A DNA stretch of 64,000 nucleotides, from positions 310,001 through 374,000 of the forward strand of contig NC_135554.1 of assembly GCF_964340395.1 (NCBI RefSeq), read 5' to 3'. Below, one piece after another: positions 19,745 through 29,320 of the stretch. The DNA is from Glandiceps talaboti. Taxonomy: Eukaryota; Hemichordata; Enteropneusta; Spengelidae. The first letter of the stretch is position 1; every line of letters starts with the position of its first letter. The notes under the pieces were generated by a model. That model was not told the DNA's origin and ran no database searches. It saw only the letters and a list, made by a program, of their open reading frames with translations. Made by a program: the position numbers and the translations under genes.

Positions 19745-20987
19745 TTCATTACATCACAGACAACTAACAAGGCAGATTGGCAACAAGCCTTCTCCCATTG
19801 TTCGATCATAGCCTCGGGTAAACATTACTCTATTGTCATGGAAATAACTTTCCAATGTGTGAATCTGCCCGAATTCAATATAGTCTCGCATAAATCAACA
19901 AACCACGCGATACTACATGATATTTCGATGGGAAAGTTTGCTATCCTACTGACAGAATCATCAAATGTAATAGACGACTTGCAATATCGGCACTTGAACT
20001 CTCATGCGAACTTGAAACCGACTAAGATCAAATATTGTTGACATGTAAACACATACCGTCTCATCTTGTCGACCGATACTATATACATAAACATGTGTTG
20101 GCATAATGCAGGTAATTTTCCAGGTCACAGTAGAAACAACACTATTGCAACAAAAGTTAGTCTTTTAATGTTGATTGCGACAGGGGTACATGCATGTTAT
20201 GAATCAAAATAAAAACAATTGACTCTCAGTACAATGCTGGAAAGCAACACATACAATAAGATGACGCATTGTTTTCTGAGAAAAATTGCAATCATACATC
20301 ATTTTCAAAGCATTTTGTATCTTTTCTGTTGTACACTTTCACTTTGATCATGGCCACAGCGGTGGTCGGTGGGAAATCCGCCCCGGTAAATTGATCAGGG
20401 AACCCGTTAACAGCTTGTGTGTTCATTTTGACATGGGTGATGAATGCATACACCCTCATGTAAACATTAGAAATGTTACGACTATTGAATAAAGTATGTA
20501 CTTTTCTGACAAAAATCCCAGTGGGTAGGACGAAAATCCCAGAGTGTAACTTACTATAGAGCCATAGAACACAACTTGCCCTATCGTAAGAATTTGTCGT
20601 ACAGTGTGTAACAAATTCCATATTTCTGCATTTTTAAATCAAATATGTTCATTATATATTCATAATTTTGACCGTCCCAAACAATCAAGTTTTACAAGGC
20701 AATAACTCTCGCTCGGTTTTCAAGCTGTTTCCGCAGAAATTGTGGGCTTCCGGTTGAAAATAACGCTATCGAACCTGTGACCCTTACCAATCATGTGATG
20801 CTGTTTAAACAACAAAACATCGATATTATCCAAAGAGGGACTTCGGTAGCTTTTGGTGTAACGTTGAAAGTGCTAGTGACCCTTGTAGCGTACCCGAGGC
20901 AAGGATCGAGCTGTTAATCCCTAGCTTTACACATCGAACAATAGCCAGTACCAATCTGCCTTCTTAGTTGTCTGTGATTACATCAAT
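19745..20987. repeat. Inverted-repeat unit, about 1.24 kb
   Basis: The segment 19745-19840 (attacatcacagacaacta, ggcagattgg, tgttcgat, cctcgggta) recurs inverted at about 20850-20987 with indels. The middle (about 20205-20390) is distantly similar to 28.53-28.73 kb in the TTAA-flanked element, sharing caattgac-ctcag, acgcattgttt and gatcatggc. The minus-strand frame at 20621-20292 lies inside; it may include a first exon ending at a GTAAGT donor near 20553, but no domain is recognised. This could be a mobile element or duplicated promoter sequence. Confidence 0.45.
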
Positions 20988-21224
20988 AAAACAAGAACCT
21001 TTCATTTTTAGGCTAGTGAAAGCATCTTTTCACACAACAAATAATGTTTTTGGACCTCAAACATGCATCTTGATGCCTATACCACAACTGAACCTAGTTG
21101 AGTTGTGCTAAAAATGAGCTTAGAATGCAGCCTTGAGGTGCATCAGTATTAGTGGTGAGCATTGTAGATTTTGATTCACCAACCCTAACACACTAAGGAA
21201 ATTACAAACCCAGTGAATGATTGC

Positions 21225-21271
21225 AGAACACATAGCTGGAAATCATAGCATAATTTCCAGCTATGTGTTCT
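21225..21271. repeat. Perfect hairpin, 19-bp arms and 9-nt loop
   Basis: AGAACACATAGCTGGAAAT at 21225-21243 is exactly inverted at 21253-21271 around 'catagcata'. It adjoins the end of the reverse transcriptase fragment at 21.26-21.34 kb, so it may be a fold-back created at a retroposon breakpoint. Confidence 0.9.
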
Positions 21272-21336
21272 AGCACTATCTGGAGAAGACAGGCATCATC
21301 TGTACCTTTCCTACGTTGATAAGCAGACTGATTTGA
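21262..21336 (-). pseudogene. Small non-LTR reverse transcriptase fragment
   Basis: About 25 codons on the minus strand read SNQSAYQRRKGTDDACLLQ and onward to VLEHI. This matches the conserved Q-s-a/g-[YF]-[rq]-x-g-x-[ST]-T-x-d-A motif of the reverse transcriptase fingers. Both sides lose similarity: simple repeat upstream and the perfect hairpin downstream. It is a relic only. Confidence 0.45.
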
Positions 21337-21357
21337 GTCACATTTTGACTGAACATG

Positions 21358-21420
21358 ACAGACAGACAGACAGAGACAGACACAAAACACACAGACGGAC
21401 ATGACAGACACAGACAGACA
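21358..21420. repeat. (GACA)n-type microsatellite
   Basis: Imperfect gacagacagacagagacaga run. Confidence 0.92.
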
Positions 21421-21529
21421 TCCCCTTTGTAAAAATGGATACAAAAGAAGCACATAATTGTTATCTGATGTGGACCATTGAAATAGTTCAGCTGATCTAG
21501 TCTAAACCATACATTTTTGTACATTTCAA

Positions 21530-21870
21530 ATCAATAATGGGACACAACAAACTTTCATAAGGAAAGTAAATCAAAAGACACACAGTGCACACATACACAC
21601 ACACAAATGTGTACACACCTCTCTATATATAACTCAATAAAATATAAATCAATTTGTCATCTAATCTTATCTTGATACCTACAAGAAATTTTTAATAATT
21701 GTTTTAGAAGATTTGTTAATCTGTCCAAGTGGTGTAGTATAAGTTCTATGTCTGTTTCTCATTCAGTTTTGTCTTTTGGTGAACTTGTCTACAAAAATGT
21801 CTACAACTTTGTTAAGAGAGTTGCAGACAGTAGCAATGTTTATGACACACAGTGTGTTTATGGTTTATTA
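21530..21870. other. No feature recognised
   Basis: AT-rich sequence without repeats or supported exons. Confidence 0.5.
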
Positions 21871-21873
21871 GTC

Positions 21874-22850
21874 CCAGCCAGGACGAAGTCCGGGACGGGG
21901 CCTTATGGATTGGGTTCGTCTGTCCATCCGTCCGTCCAGAGCCGTTTCTTGGAGATGCCTGGACCGACTTTTTTCAAACATGGTACAGGGGCAACATACA
22001 ATAGCATACATGTGCATATCAATTTTCATCGTGATATGATCCAATATAGCTGCCTGACAGCCATTTTGTTTGCAAATTTTCCCTGTCCAAAGCCATAACT
22101 CAGACATGCTTGAACAGATCTCATTCAAAGTTGGTATTAGCGCAGTCTTCTATGACATACATGTGCATATCCATTTTTGTTGGGATACAATCCGATATGG
22201 CTGGCTGGCAGCCATTTTGTTTGCGAATTTTCCATGTCCAAAGCCATAACTCAGACATGCTTGAATAGATCTCGCTCAAAGTTGGTGTTAGGATAGTGTT
22301 CTATGACATACATGTGCATATTCATTGTTGTCGTGATACGATCCAATATGGCTGCCTGGCAGCCATTTTGTTTGCGAATTTTCCATGTCCAATGCCATAA
22401 CTCAGACATACTTGAACAGATCTCATTCAAAGTTGGTATTAGGACAGTGTTCTATGACATACATGTGCATATCCATTTTCATCATGATACGATCCATTAT
22501 GGCTGCCTGGCAGCCATTTTGTTTGCGAATTTTCCATGTCCAAAGCCATAACTCAGACCTACTTGAACAGATCTCATTCAAAGTTGGTATTTGGACAGTG
22601 TTCTATGACATACATGTGCATATCCATTTTGTTATGATACGATCCAATATGACTGCCTGGCAGCCATTTTGTTTGTGAGTTTTCCATGTTCAAAGCCATA
22701 ACTCAGACATGCTTGAACAGATCTCATTCAAAGTTGGTATGTGCATATCCATTTTCGTTGTGATACAACACGATATGGCTGCCTGGCAGCGATTTTGTTG
22801 GTGCAGTTTTCATGTCCAAACACATAACTCAGACATGCTTGAACAGGTTC
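21874..22850 (+). repeat. Left outer arm: TCCG-rich terminus plus ~151-bp tandem units
   Basis: It begins ttagtcccagccaggacgaa, then a TCCG-rich stretch (21927-21945), then about six units of roughly 151 bp. Marks of 'gccataactcag' fall at about 22091, 22242, 22393, 22544, 22694 and 22821. The right arm at 25.59-26.04 kb and the fragment at 58-365 carry the same sequence inverted. Open frames here (for example 22303-22678) follow the repeat and are not genes. A poly-C run closes it at 22851-22868. Confidence 0.88.
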
Positions 22851-22917
22851 CCCCCCCCCCCCCCCCCCGACCCATCCTTTATTGTTGAATGGTTTATTCC
22901 ATCACGTCATCTTGAAG

Positions 22918-23222
22918 AGTGGGCATGTCCCAAGTCCAACGAGGAGACACAACATTTTTTTAATTAATTTTTTTATTTTCCAAAAGATTTGAGTAACAAC
23001 AAGAAAGAAGGAAAAGAAAAGGAGAAAGGGTTACATTGCATGGTATACATTGCTATAAAATATTATAAAGTGAATGGAATCACATAATGCAGAAGTGTCA
23101 CTCGATTCTTAGATTGTCCCACTTGTTCGAGCAGATTTCTAGCTTATTTTTCCTCTTCGCTAAAGTGAAGAGGCGACACAACATGAGTAGGCGTGTTCCA
23201 TGTCCAACGAGGAGACACAACA
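22918..23222. repeat. Segment bracketed by short direct repeats
   Basis: TCCAACGAGGAGACACAACA occurs near 22936 and again near 23203, bracketing about 245 bp of AT-rich sequence. This may be a small insertion with a long duplicated flank, or a tandem duplication. The right arm of the Penelope locus lacks this segment. Confidence 0.5.
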
Positions 23223-23487
23223 TATCTAAGTCTGTTTGATTTAGGTTCACAAGTGTTGTTGCATGATCAGAGTAATGATATCAAGAAAATGACAACATAA
23301 ACTGCCAGTTCCTTAAAACCAAATCATAGTGGGACTATGTCATTCTCAATGACTTGTTCATGTATGTACTGTGATTCTCTCCAGTGCAGGCATTGGAAAG
23401 ATATTCTCTATTGATTTTTTATTATTACTTATACAAGGGTATGTTTTTTTTATGGACCTCGAGCCTGATTCAAACAACAAATAAACA

Positions 23488-23737
23488 ATTGTCACAAATT
23501 GAACTTTTGTTCTCAATACCGAATATTTTTTCTCCGAATTTTCAGCTGTCAACACTACAGCTTTCATCAGCGGAATGATCTAACTTGACCTTCTTTGTGT
23601 GAAGGTCAATGATCGAGTCGTAGACATTTGGGAGTTTGTAGCGCCCCCCGTCTTTGTTGAGAGAAGGTTGTAATGCCCTGATGTAAATGGCTTCCTTCAC
23701 TCCCCTTTCGAAATATCGTGGTTCAGTGTCCAAAACC
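23488..23737 (-). repeat. Inner inverted arm, left (250 bp)
   Basis: Reverse complement of 25186-25435, equal in length, with one mismatch seen (T versus C at 23701). It is an inverted copy of the last 65 codons of the Penelope frame plus 54 bp of 3' sequence. A minus-strand frame here therefore repeats the C-terminus of the polymerase. Terminal repeats in inverted orientation are known for Penelope-like elements. Confidence 0.93.
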
Positions 23738-25381
23738 GATAATGTTACATATAAGAAACTGGGCACCAAAGATCCTACATCGAAGTACAAAAAGGAACTT
23801 GTGTCTGTTCTACAGGATTTGGAAAAAGAAGGAGGGATTAACAGAGATGAATATCGCAAATTGTATCCAACTACTGAATTACCACCAAAGTTCTATGGAT
23901 TGCCTAAGGTGCATAAACCTGACATTCCACTCCGTCCCATAGTGAGTAGCATAGGCTCAATAACCTATAACTGTGCTAAACAATTGGCATGCATATTATC
24001 GCCTCTTGTTGGAAACACCTGTCACCATGTAGCCAACTCAAAATCTTTTGTTGATAGGATAAAAGCTGAACGTGTGGAAGAGGATGAAGAACTCCGTTCG
24101 TATGATGTAACAGCACTTTTCACTTCGGTACCGATAGACAAAGCACTTCATATTATTCAATCTCGACTAGAGAATGATACCTCCCTGAAGGACAGAACTA
24201 GGTTATCGGCGGCTCAAGTTGTGAAGCTTCTGGAAGTTTGTTTGCGTTGTACATATTTTGTGTACAATGGCAAATATTACCAACAAATACATGGAGCGGC
24301 TATGGGGTCACCGGTGTCACCAATCGTGTGCAACCTGTACATGGAACATCTAGAACAATTAGCTATCGAAACCACACTACACCCACCTTTATGGTGGTAC
24401 CGCTATGTGGACGACACTCACACGAAACTCAAGAAGGAATTTGCACAGGAATTCACAGACCATTTGAATTCACTTGATCCTGACATCAAATTTACCACAG
24501 AAGGAGAAGTAGATAAGTCCTTAGCATTCCTGGATACACTGACAGTGATTCAACCAGATGGCAATCTTGATATAAGAATATATCGCAAACCAACCCACAC
24601 AGACCAATACCTTAACTTTTCATCAAACCACCCACTTGAACATAAGTTGGGAGTAATCCAAACTTTGTTCCACCGTGCTAAGACAGTTATCACAGACCCT
24701 CATGTTGTTGATGAAGAGAAACATCACATCGTCCAGGCTCTCTCGAAATGCGGATACCCTCAGTGGGCTTTTAACAAGGTCAACAAGCCCCCTAAAGCTA
24801 AGTCAACTACCAAAAAGGACAGTACAATACAATCTAAAGGACAGGTAGTGATACCTTATGTCAAAGGAATTTCAGAAGCACTTTGGAGAAATTTCAACAA
24901 ATTTGGCATAAGGGTATGTTACAAACCTACAAGAACTCTACGCCATTTCCTAGTAGCACCGAAGGACAGGACAGAGAAGAAAGACGTCACTGGCCCTATA
25001 TACATGATTCCTTGCCAAGGGCAGACTACCAGAGGTGTTTGTCAGGAATCGTACATTGGTGAAACTGAACGATCCCTCAGGACCAGGTTTCTTGAACACC
25101 GACGACGCAGCTCTACTTCATCTGAGGTCTCCCAACATATCCATGTGGAATCACCAGGCCATCATGTTGACTTGGTCAAAGTGCAGGTTTTGGACACTGA
25201 ACCACGATATTTCGAAAGGGGGGTGAAGGAAGCCATTTACATCAGGGCATTACAACCTTCTCTCAACAAAGACGGGGGGCGCTACAAACTCCCAAATGTC
25301 TACGACTCGATCATTGACCTTCACACAAAGAAGGTCAAGTTAGATCATTCCGCTGATGAAAGCTGTAGTGTTGACAGCTGA
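23687..25381 (+). CDS. Penelope-like element reverse transcriptase with GIY-YIG endonuclease, 5'-truncated
   Basis: A 564-codon frame. Residues 67-300 are a Penelope-type reverse transcriptase: FYGLPKVHKP (69-78), PLRPIVSSIGS (81-91), SYDVTALFTSVP (138-149) with the first catalytic Asp at 140, AMGSPVSPIVCNLYME (205-220), RYVDDT (239-244) with Asp 242 and 243, FLDTL (281-285) and YRKPTHTDQYL (299-309). Residues 437-545 are a GIY-YIG nuclease (GPIYMIPC, then SYIGETERSL, EHRR and a conserved Glu near 516). The enzyme would copy element RNA at nicked chromosomal DNA. The first 17 residues are read from the inverted 3'-end copy. True coding sequence starts abruptly at TDNVTYKKL, so the usual N-terminal region of the family, including its DKG motif, is missing. 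The frame has no stop, suggesting recent insertion, but this copy is unlikely to be fully active. Confidence 0.92.
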   Translation: MASFTPLSKYRGSVSKTDNVTYKKLGTKDPTSKYKKELVSVLQDLEKEGGINRDEYRKLYPTTELPPKFYGLPKVHKPDIPLRPIVSSIGSITYNCAKQLACILSPLVGNTCHHVANSKSFVDRIKAERVEEDEELRSYDVTALFTSVPIDKALHIIQSRLENDTSLKDRTRLSAAQVVKLLEVCLRCTYFVYNGKYYQQIHGAAMGSPVSPIVCNLYMEHLEQLAIETTLHPPLWWYRYVDDTHTKLKKEFAQEFTDHLNSLDPDIKFTTEGEVDKSLAFLDTLTVIQPDGNLDIRIYRKPTHTDQYLNFSSNHPLEHKLGVIQTLFHRAKTVITDPHVVDEEKHHIVQALSKCGYPQWAFNKVNKPPKAKSTTKKDSTIQSKGQVVIPYVKGISEALWRNFNKFGIRVCYKPTRTLRHFLVAPKDRTEKKDVTGPIYMIPCQGQTTRGVCQESYIGETERSLRTRFLEHRRRSSTSSEVSQHIHVESPGHHVDLVKVQVLDTEPRYFERGVKEAIYIRALQPSLNKDGGRYKLPNVYDSIIDLHTKKVKLDHSADESCSVDS

Positions 25382-25435
25382 AAATTCGGAGAAAAAATAT
25401 TCGGTATTGAGAACAAAAGTTCAATTTGTGACAAT
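25186..25435 (+). repeat. Inner inverted arm, right (250 bp)
   Basis: Partner of 23488-23737. It covers the C-terminal codons of the polymerase and the first 54 bp after its stop codon. Confidence 0.93.
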
Positions 25436-25589
25436 ATGTATTACCAATACAGATGAACTTTTCATAATAACAAATAAACAAGTCATTGAAAATGACATAC
25501 TCCCCGCTATGATTGGGTCTTAAGGAACTAGCAGTATATGTTATCATTTTCAAACCTGGTTAATGTTGTTTGGCTGTTTTTGATATCAC

Positions 25590-26040
25590 TACTCTGTTCA
25601 AGCATGTCTGAGTTATGGCTTTGGACATGGAAAATTCACAAACAAAATGGCTGCCAGGCAGCCATATTGGATCATATCATGACAACAATGAATATGCACA
25701 TGTATGTCATATAACACTGTCCTAATAGCAACTTTAAATGAGATCTGTTCACACATGTCTGAGTTATGGCTTTGGACATGGAAGATTCGCAAACAAAACG
25801 GCTGCTAGGCGGCATTTAATGATGAATGTATAGATCGTGTCATAAAACAAATTGACATGCATATATATGCCATAGTATGTTGCCACTGTACCAAGTTTGA
25901 AAAAAAATCGGTCCAGGCATCTTCAAGAAACGGCTGCGGACGGATGACGGATGGATTGATGGACGCATGGACGCACGGACGCATGGACAGACAGAACCCA
26001 ATCCATAAGTCCCCATCAGAACTTCGTCCGCGGGGACTAA
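25590..26040 (-). repeat. Right outer arm: ~151-bp units and TCCG-rich terminus
   Basis: Inverted relative to 21874-22850. It has about two units (marks 'gagttatggctttgga' at 25611 and 25762), then the GGAC/GGAT-rich stretch (25938-25991), and ends in cgcggggactaat at about 26040. It follows the polymerase frame in the sense expected for a 3' terminal region. Part of a plus-strand open frame (25857-26321) runs from here into the next satellite and is not a gene. Confidence 0.85.
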
Positions 26041-27110
26041 TCAGTCTCTATACATTCATCATTAAACGTGATCTACAAGGTAAATCACTCTATACATTCA
26101 TCATTAAATGTAATCTGCAAGGTAAACCAGTCTCTATGCATTCATCATTAAATGTGATCTACAAGGTAAACCAATCTATACATTCATCATTAAATGTGAT
26201 CTGCAAGGTAAACCACTTTATACATTCATCATTAAATGTGATCTACAAGGTAAATCACTCTATACATTCATCATTAAATGTAATCTGCAAGGTAAACCAG
26301 TCTCTATGCATTCATCATTAAATGTGATCTACAAGGTAAACCAATCTATACATTCATCATTAAATGTAATCTGCAAGGTAAACCAGTCTCTATGCATTCA
26401 TCATTAAATGTGATCTACAAGGTAAACCAATCTATACATTCATCATTAAATGTGATCTGCAAGGTAAACCACTTTATACATTCATCATTAAATGTGATCT
26501 ACAAGGTAAATCACTCTATACATTCATCATTAAATGTGATCTACAGGGTATATTACTGCATTCATCATTAAATGTGATCTACAAGGTAAACCACTCCATA
26601 CATTCATCATTAAATGTGATCTACAAGGTAAAAGACTCTCTATACATTCATCATTAAATGTGATCTACAGGGTATATCACTATGCATTCATTATTAAATG
26701 TGATCTACAAGGTAAATCACTCCATGCATTCATCATTAAATGTGATCTACAAGGTAAACCACTCCATACATTCATCATTAAATGTGATCTACAAGGTAAA
26801 AGACTCTCTATACATTCATCATTAAATGTGATCTACAAGGTAAATCACTATGCATTCATTATTAAATGTGATCTACAAGGTAAATCACTCTATGCATTCA
26901 TCATTAAATGTGATCTACAAGGTATATCACTGCATTCCCCATTAAATGTAATCTACAAGGTAAATCACTCTATGCAATCATTATTAATGTGTTCTACAGG
27001 GTATATCACTGCATTCATCATTAAATGTGATTTACAAGGTAAATTACTCTCTATGCATTCATCATTAAATGTGATCTACAAGGTAAATCACTCTATGCAT
27101 TCATTATTAA
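26041..27110 (+). repeat. 42-bp satellite array, main block
   Basis: About 26 units of 40-44 bp, each with cattcatcattaaatgtgat followed by 'ctacaaggtaaa'. Variation lies mainly in the linker (ctctatg, cagtctctat, gactctctat) and in tac/tgc before 'aaggt'. Short higher-order repetition is seen: the series at 26062-26220 recurs from about 26232. The open frames with FIIKCDLQGK repeats are artefacts. Confidence 0.95.
27107..27110. repeat. Target-site duplication TTAA, left
   Basis: TTAA lies next to the left terminus of the 2,093-bp element and again at 29204-29207. The intact 42-bp unit has one TTAA ('cattaaatgt') at this point. A TA duplication with termini one base longer fits equally well. 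Confidence 0.75.
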
Positions 27111-27955
27111 AGTGTACATGCAAAGGTTGATAATTTTTTTCGTAATTATGTTTATTTTGCCATAAAAATAAAGGAAATTGGGTTTGTAATAATACAATAT
27201 AATTCTAACACGAGAAATTGCGCGAAAAATGAGGCACTTTCGGCTCAGCCACACACAGCACCTTCAGGTAATACCTTCCATTTGCATATGGATAGGACAG
27301 CGTTTGGAACTTTATGACGTCACTTCGGGAACACAAACGCATTCGTCAGTGTATCTTTACATGCAAAGCCATTGTGGTCAAACCAGAAGGTCAACTTCAC
27401 AACCCATTTTCGCCAAAACTTGACGTTGAATATTGATCAGATTCCCCAAGCGTAGCTAGAGCAAAACACCCTGGCTTTAATATTTGATGGTGTGATTCAG
27501 TCATATTCATTAGAACCAACCGCTAGCAGTAACGATAGTTCCTCTGGCAGTGAATGAGTGAGGAAGTAGTGGTCCACCACACAGAGCCTGAATGACACTG
27601 CTTTTATAAGGGTTTTTTTCGATGTAATTTCACAGAAAAATGTAGTCATGGCTAGTACACATTATGTGTAATAGTATACATGTGTTTAAATATCCATCAT
27701 GCAAGTTTAGTGCTTGTTTTCTGACTATGCCTTGCTGTCTTGTACCGCAACATGGACCATCCACCATATTGTTTACGTCCTAGTGAAGCTGTATTGTTTA
27801 CATAAAGTGAAGGCTGTTATCAGCGTCCTTTGCTGACATAACTGTTCAATGGGTAGAAAACAGCTCCCACAGACAATCTAATCAAAACGAAAATTATGTA
27901 ATATTTCCGTACCCATCGATCATACAGAGATCGGATGAGAATGGTTTCACGAGAA

Positions 27956-28000
27956 GACAACACAACACAACACAACACAACACAAAACAACACAACAAGT
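27956..28000. repeat. (CAACA)n microsatellite
   Basis: About nine pentanucleotide units with one AAAAC interruption. Confidence 0.93.
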
Positions 28001-28099
28001 TCCCCATAATATTCTCTCAAGTTATTCAGATGTAGCATGTGTCGTAATAGTACATTCTATGACCATTCAAAATCTTCTCGAAAGTAGACCCACACATTT

Positions 28100-28900
28100 G
28101 TTAGAGTAGAACGTTTTGCTGGAAGCTGTCCTGCTTGAAAACTATGTGTAAATGCACTTTATTTCATTTTTTTACTGCGTTCATTACCACCCACACAGTG
28201 ACATGAAGTGGTTTCGTCTTCTTTCAAAGCACGGCCCGTGTTCACTGAAGCCGACCGTACTGTGGTGTATTGCGTATCATTGTCTCCAACCATTTTTGTT
28301 TTGTCAATGTTTTTGATGGGTAGACATGTCTTACGTTGCGGATTTACTTGACCTGGGAGCATGAAGTGTTGTACTTTGCTGTGTCCATCCACTTTTGACA
28401 TGTGATTGGCACGACAGAGTAATTGTTCAGGTAGTCAAAACAATGGAAACAAAAATAGCAACATTATAATATTTAGTGTTGCGTCTTTTTACTTCGATAA
28501 GGATTGCGACTGTATGTATATGTGATGTATCACAATTGACGCTCAGCAACATGGAAATCAAAACATACAATCGGACTACGCATTGTTTCCAAAAAATCGC
28601 TATCGTACTGAAAATTTTTTATGAAGATAAATTGCTTTCTTGATTCGTGAAACGTCATTTCAAATTATTTTATGTTCTCATTTTTTCGCTTGGATCATGG
28701 CTATGCTGGTGGCGTGGAGAATCCCGGCCCAGGTAGCATTTACCGGCTGTCACTGTATGGCGTCACTGTCCACTTTTTACACGTGGTTTCAACTGCCTTC
28801 ACCCGTTACTTACTCAGTTATATCACTCAGAAATGTGTGTAGGGTGATCGTTCCACTGCGGGTGCTGCCCACAAAACACTGAGGAACCATCATTGCCAGT
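28100..28900. other. Interior of 2.1-kb element, no gene recognised
   Basis: Two 80-codon frames (28401-28159 minus, 28640-28882 plus) are open but have no domain, start context or splice support that I can see. Confidence 0.4.
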
Positions 28901-29207
28901 GTCGACCATAGAGGGAATATGTACAGTTACAGATAATACTCTATGGCAAGCTTAATTAGTAACTCATAAGTAAACATTACACAAAGGCTTAGAAGGCTTT
29001 TGTAACACGTGGGACCTTGACACCTTTCGTGTGCTGGCTGAGGTGCCGAAGTTAGTCGAAGCACTGGGGATTAAGAGGACAAGTATTTTTGCGACTTTCT
29101 TGCCAATGTGCATAATATTTAGAGGTATGAATGCAATTTCATTTATTTTTATGGCAAAACAAACATAAGTACGAAAAAAATTATCAACCTTTGCATGTAC
29201 ACTTTAA

Positions 29208-29320
29208 ATGTTACAAAGTAAATCACTCTCTATAAATTCATCATTAAATGTGATCTAATAGGTAAACCACTCTATGTATTCATCATTAAATGTGATCTAC
29301 AAGGTAAATTGTCATTTCAA
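29208..29320 (+). repeat. 42-bp satellite, remnant right of the insertion
   Basis: About two and a half units of the 42-bp family, ending in 'ctacaaggtaaattgtcatt', then a short junction before the 37-bp array. Confidence 0.9.

Larger units (their letters stand above)
23290..25545. repeat. Diverged middle inverted arms around Penelope element
   Basis: The sequence at about 23290-23355 (aaatgacaacataaactgcc, ttccttaaaacca, tgtcattctcaatgactt) recurs inverted at about 25476-25545 with roughly 80% similarity by eye. These arms lie just outside the nearly identical 250-bp arms. Confidence 0.7.
27111..29203. mobile_element. 2,093-bp element with 70-bp inverted ends and TTAA flanks
   Basis: The left 70 bp (27111-27180, beginning AGTGTACATGCAAAGGTTGA) and the reverse complement of the right 70 bp (29134-29203) differ at three positions. 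The element sits inside the 42-bp satellite, which resumes at 29208, and is flanked by TTAA. TTAA duplication is typical of piggyBac and Kolobok elements, but the ends do not show a terminal motif I can tie to either. The interior has no transposase frame. It holds a CRE-like TGACGTCA (27315-27322), a (CAACA)n tract (27956-28000) and 28.53-28.73 kb sequence related to 20.2-20.4 kb. It is best read as a non-autonomous element, possibly carrying captured sequence. Confidence 0.82.

Noticed and set aside
21748-22678. Several 80-116-codon frames across the TCCG-rich repeat
   Set aside because: They follow the ~151-bp tandem units, shift frame between units, and have no domain.
23542-23859. Minus-strand 105-codon frame overlapping the Penelope start
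   Set aside because: It is the C-terminus of the same polymerase read from the inverted terminal copy, not a separate gene.
26041-27130. 154- and 156-codon frames with FIIKCDLQGK repeats
   Set aside because: They are translations of the 42-bp satellite, which stay open only because some units total a multiple of three. No start context, domain or unique sequence.
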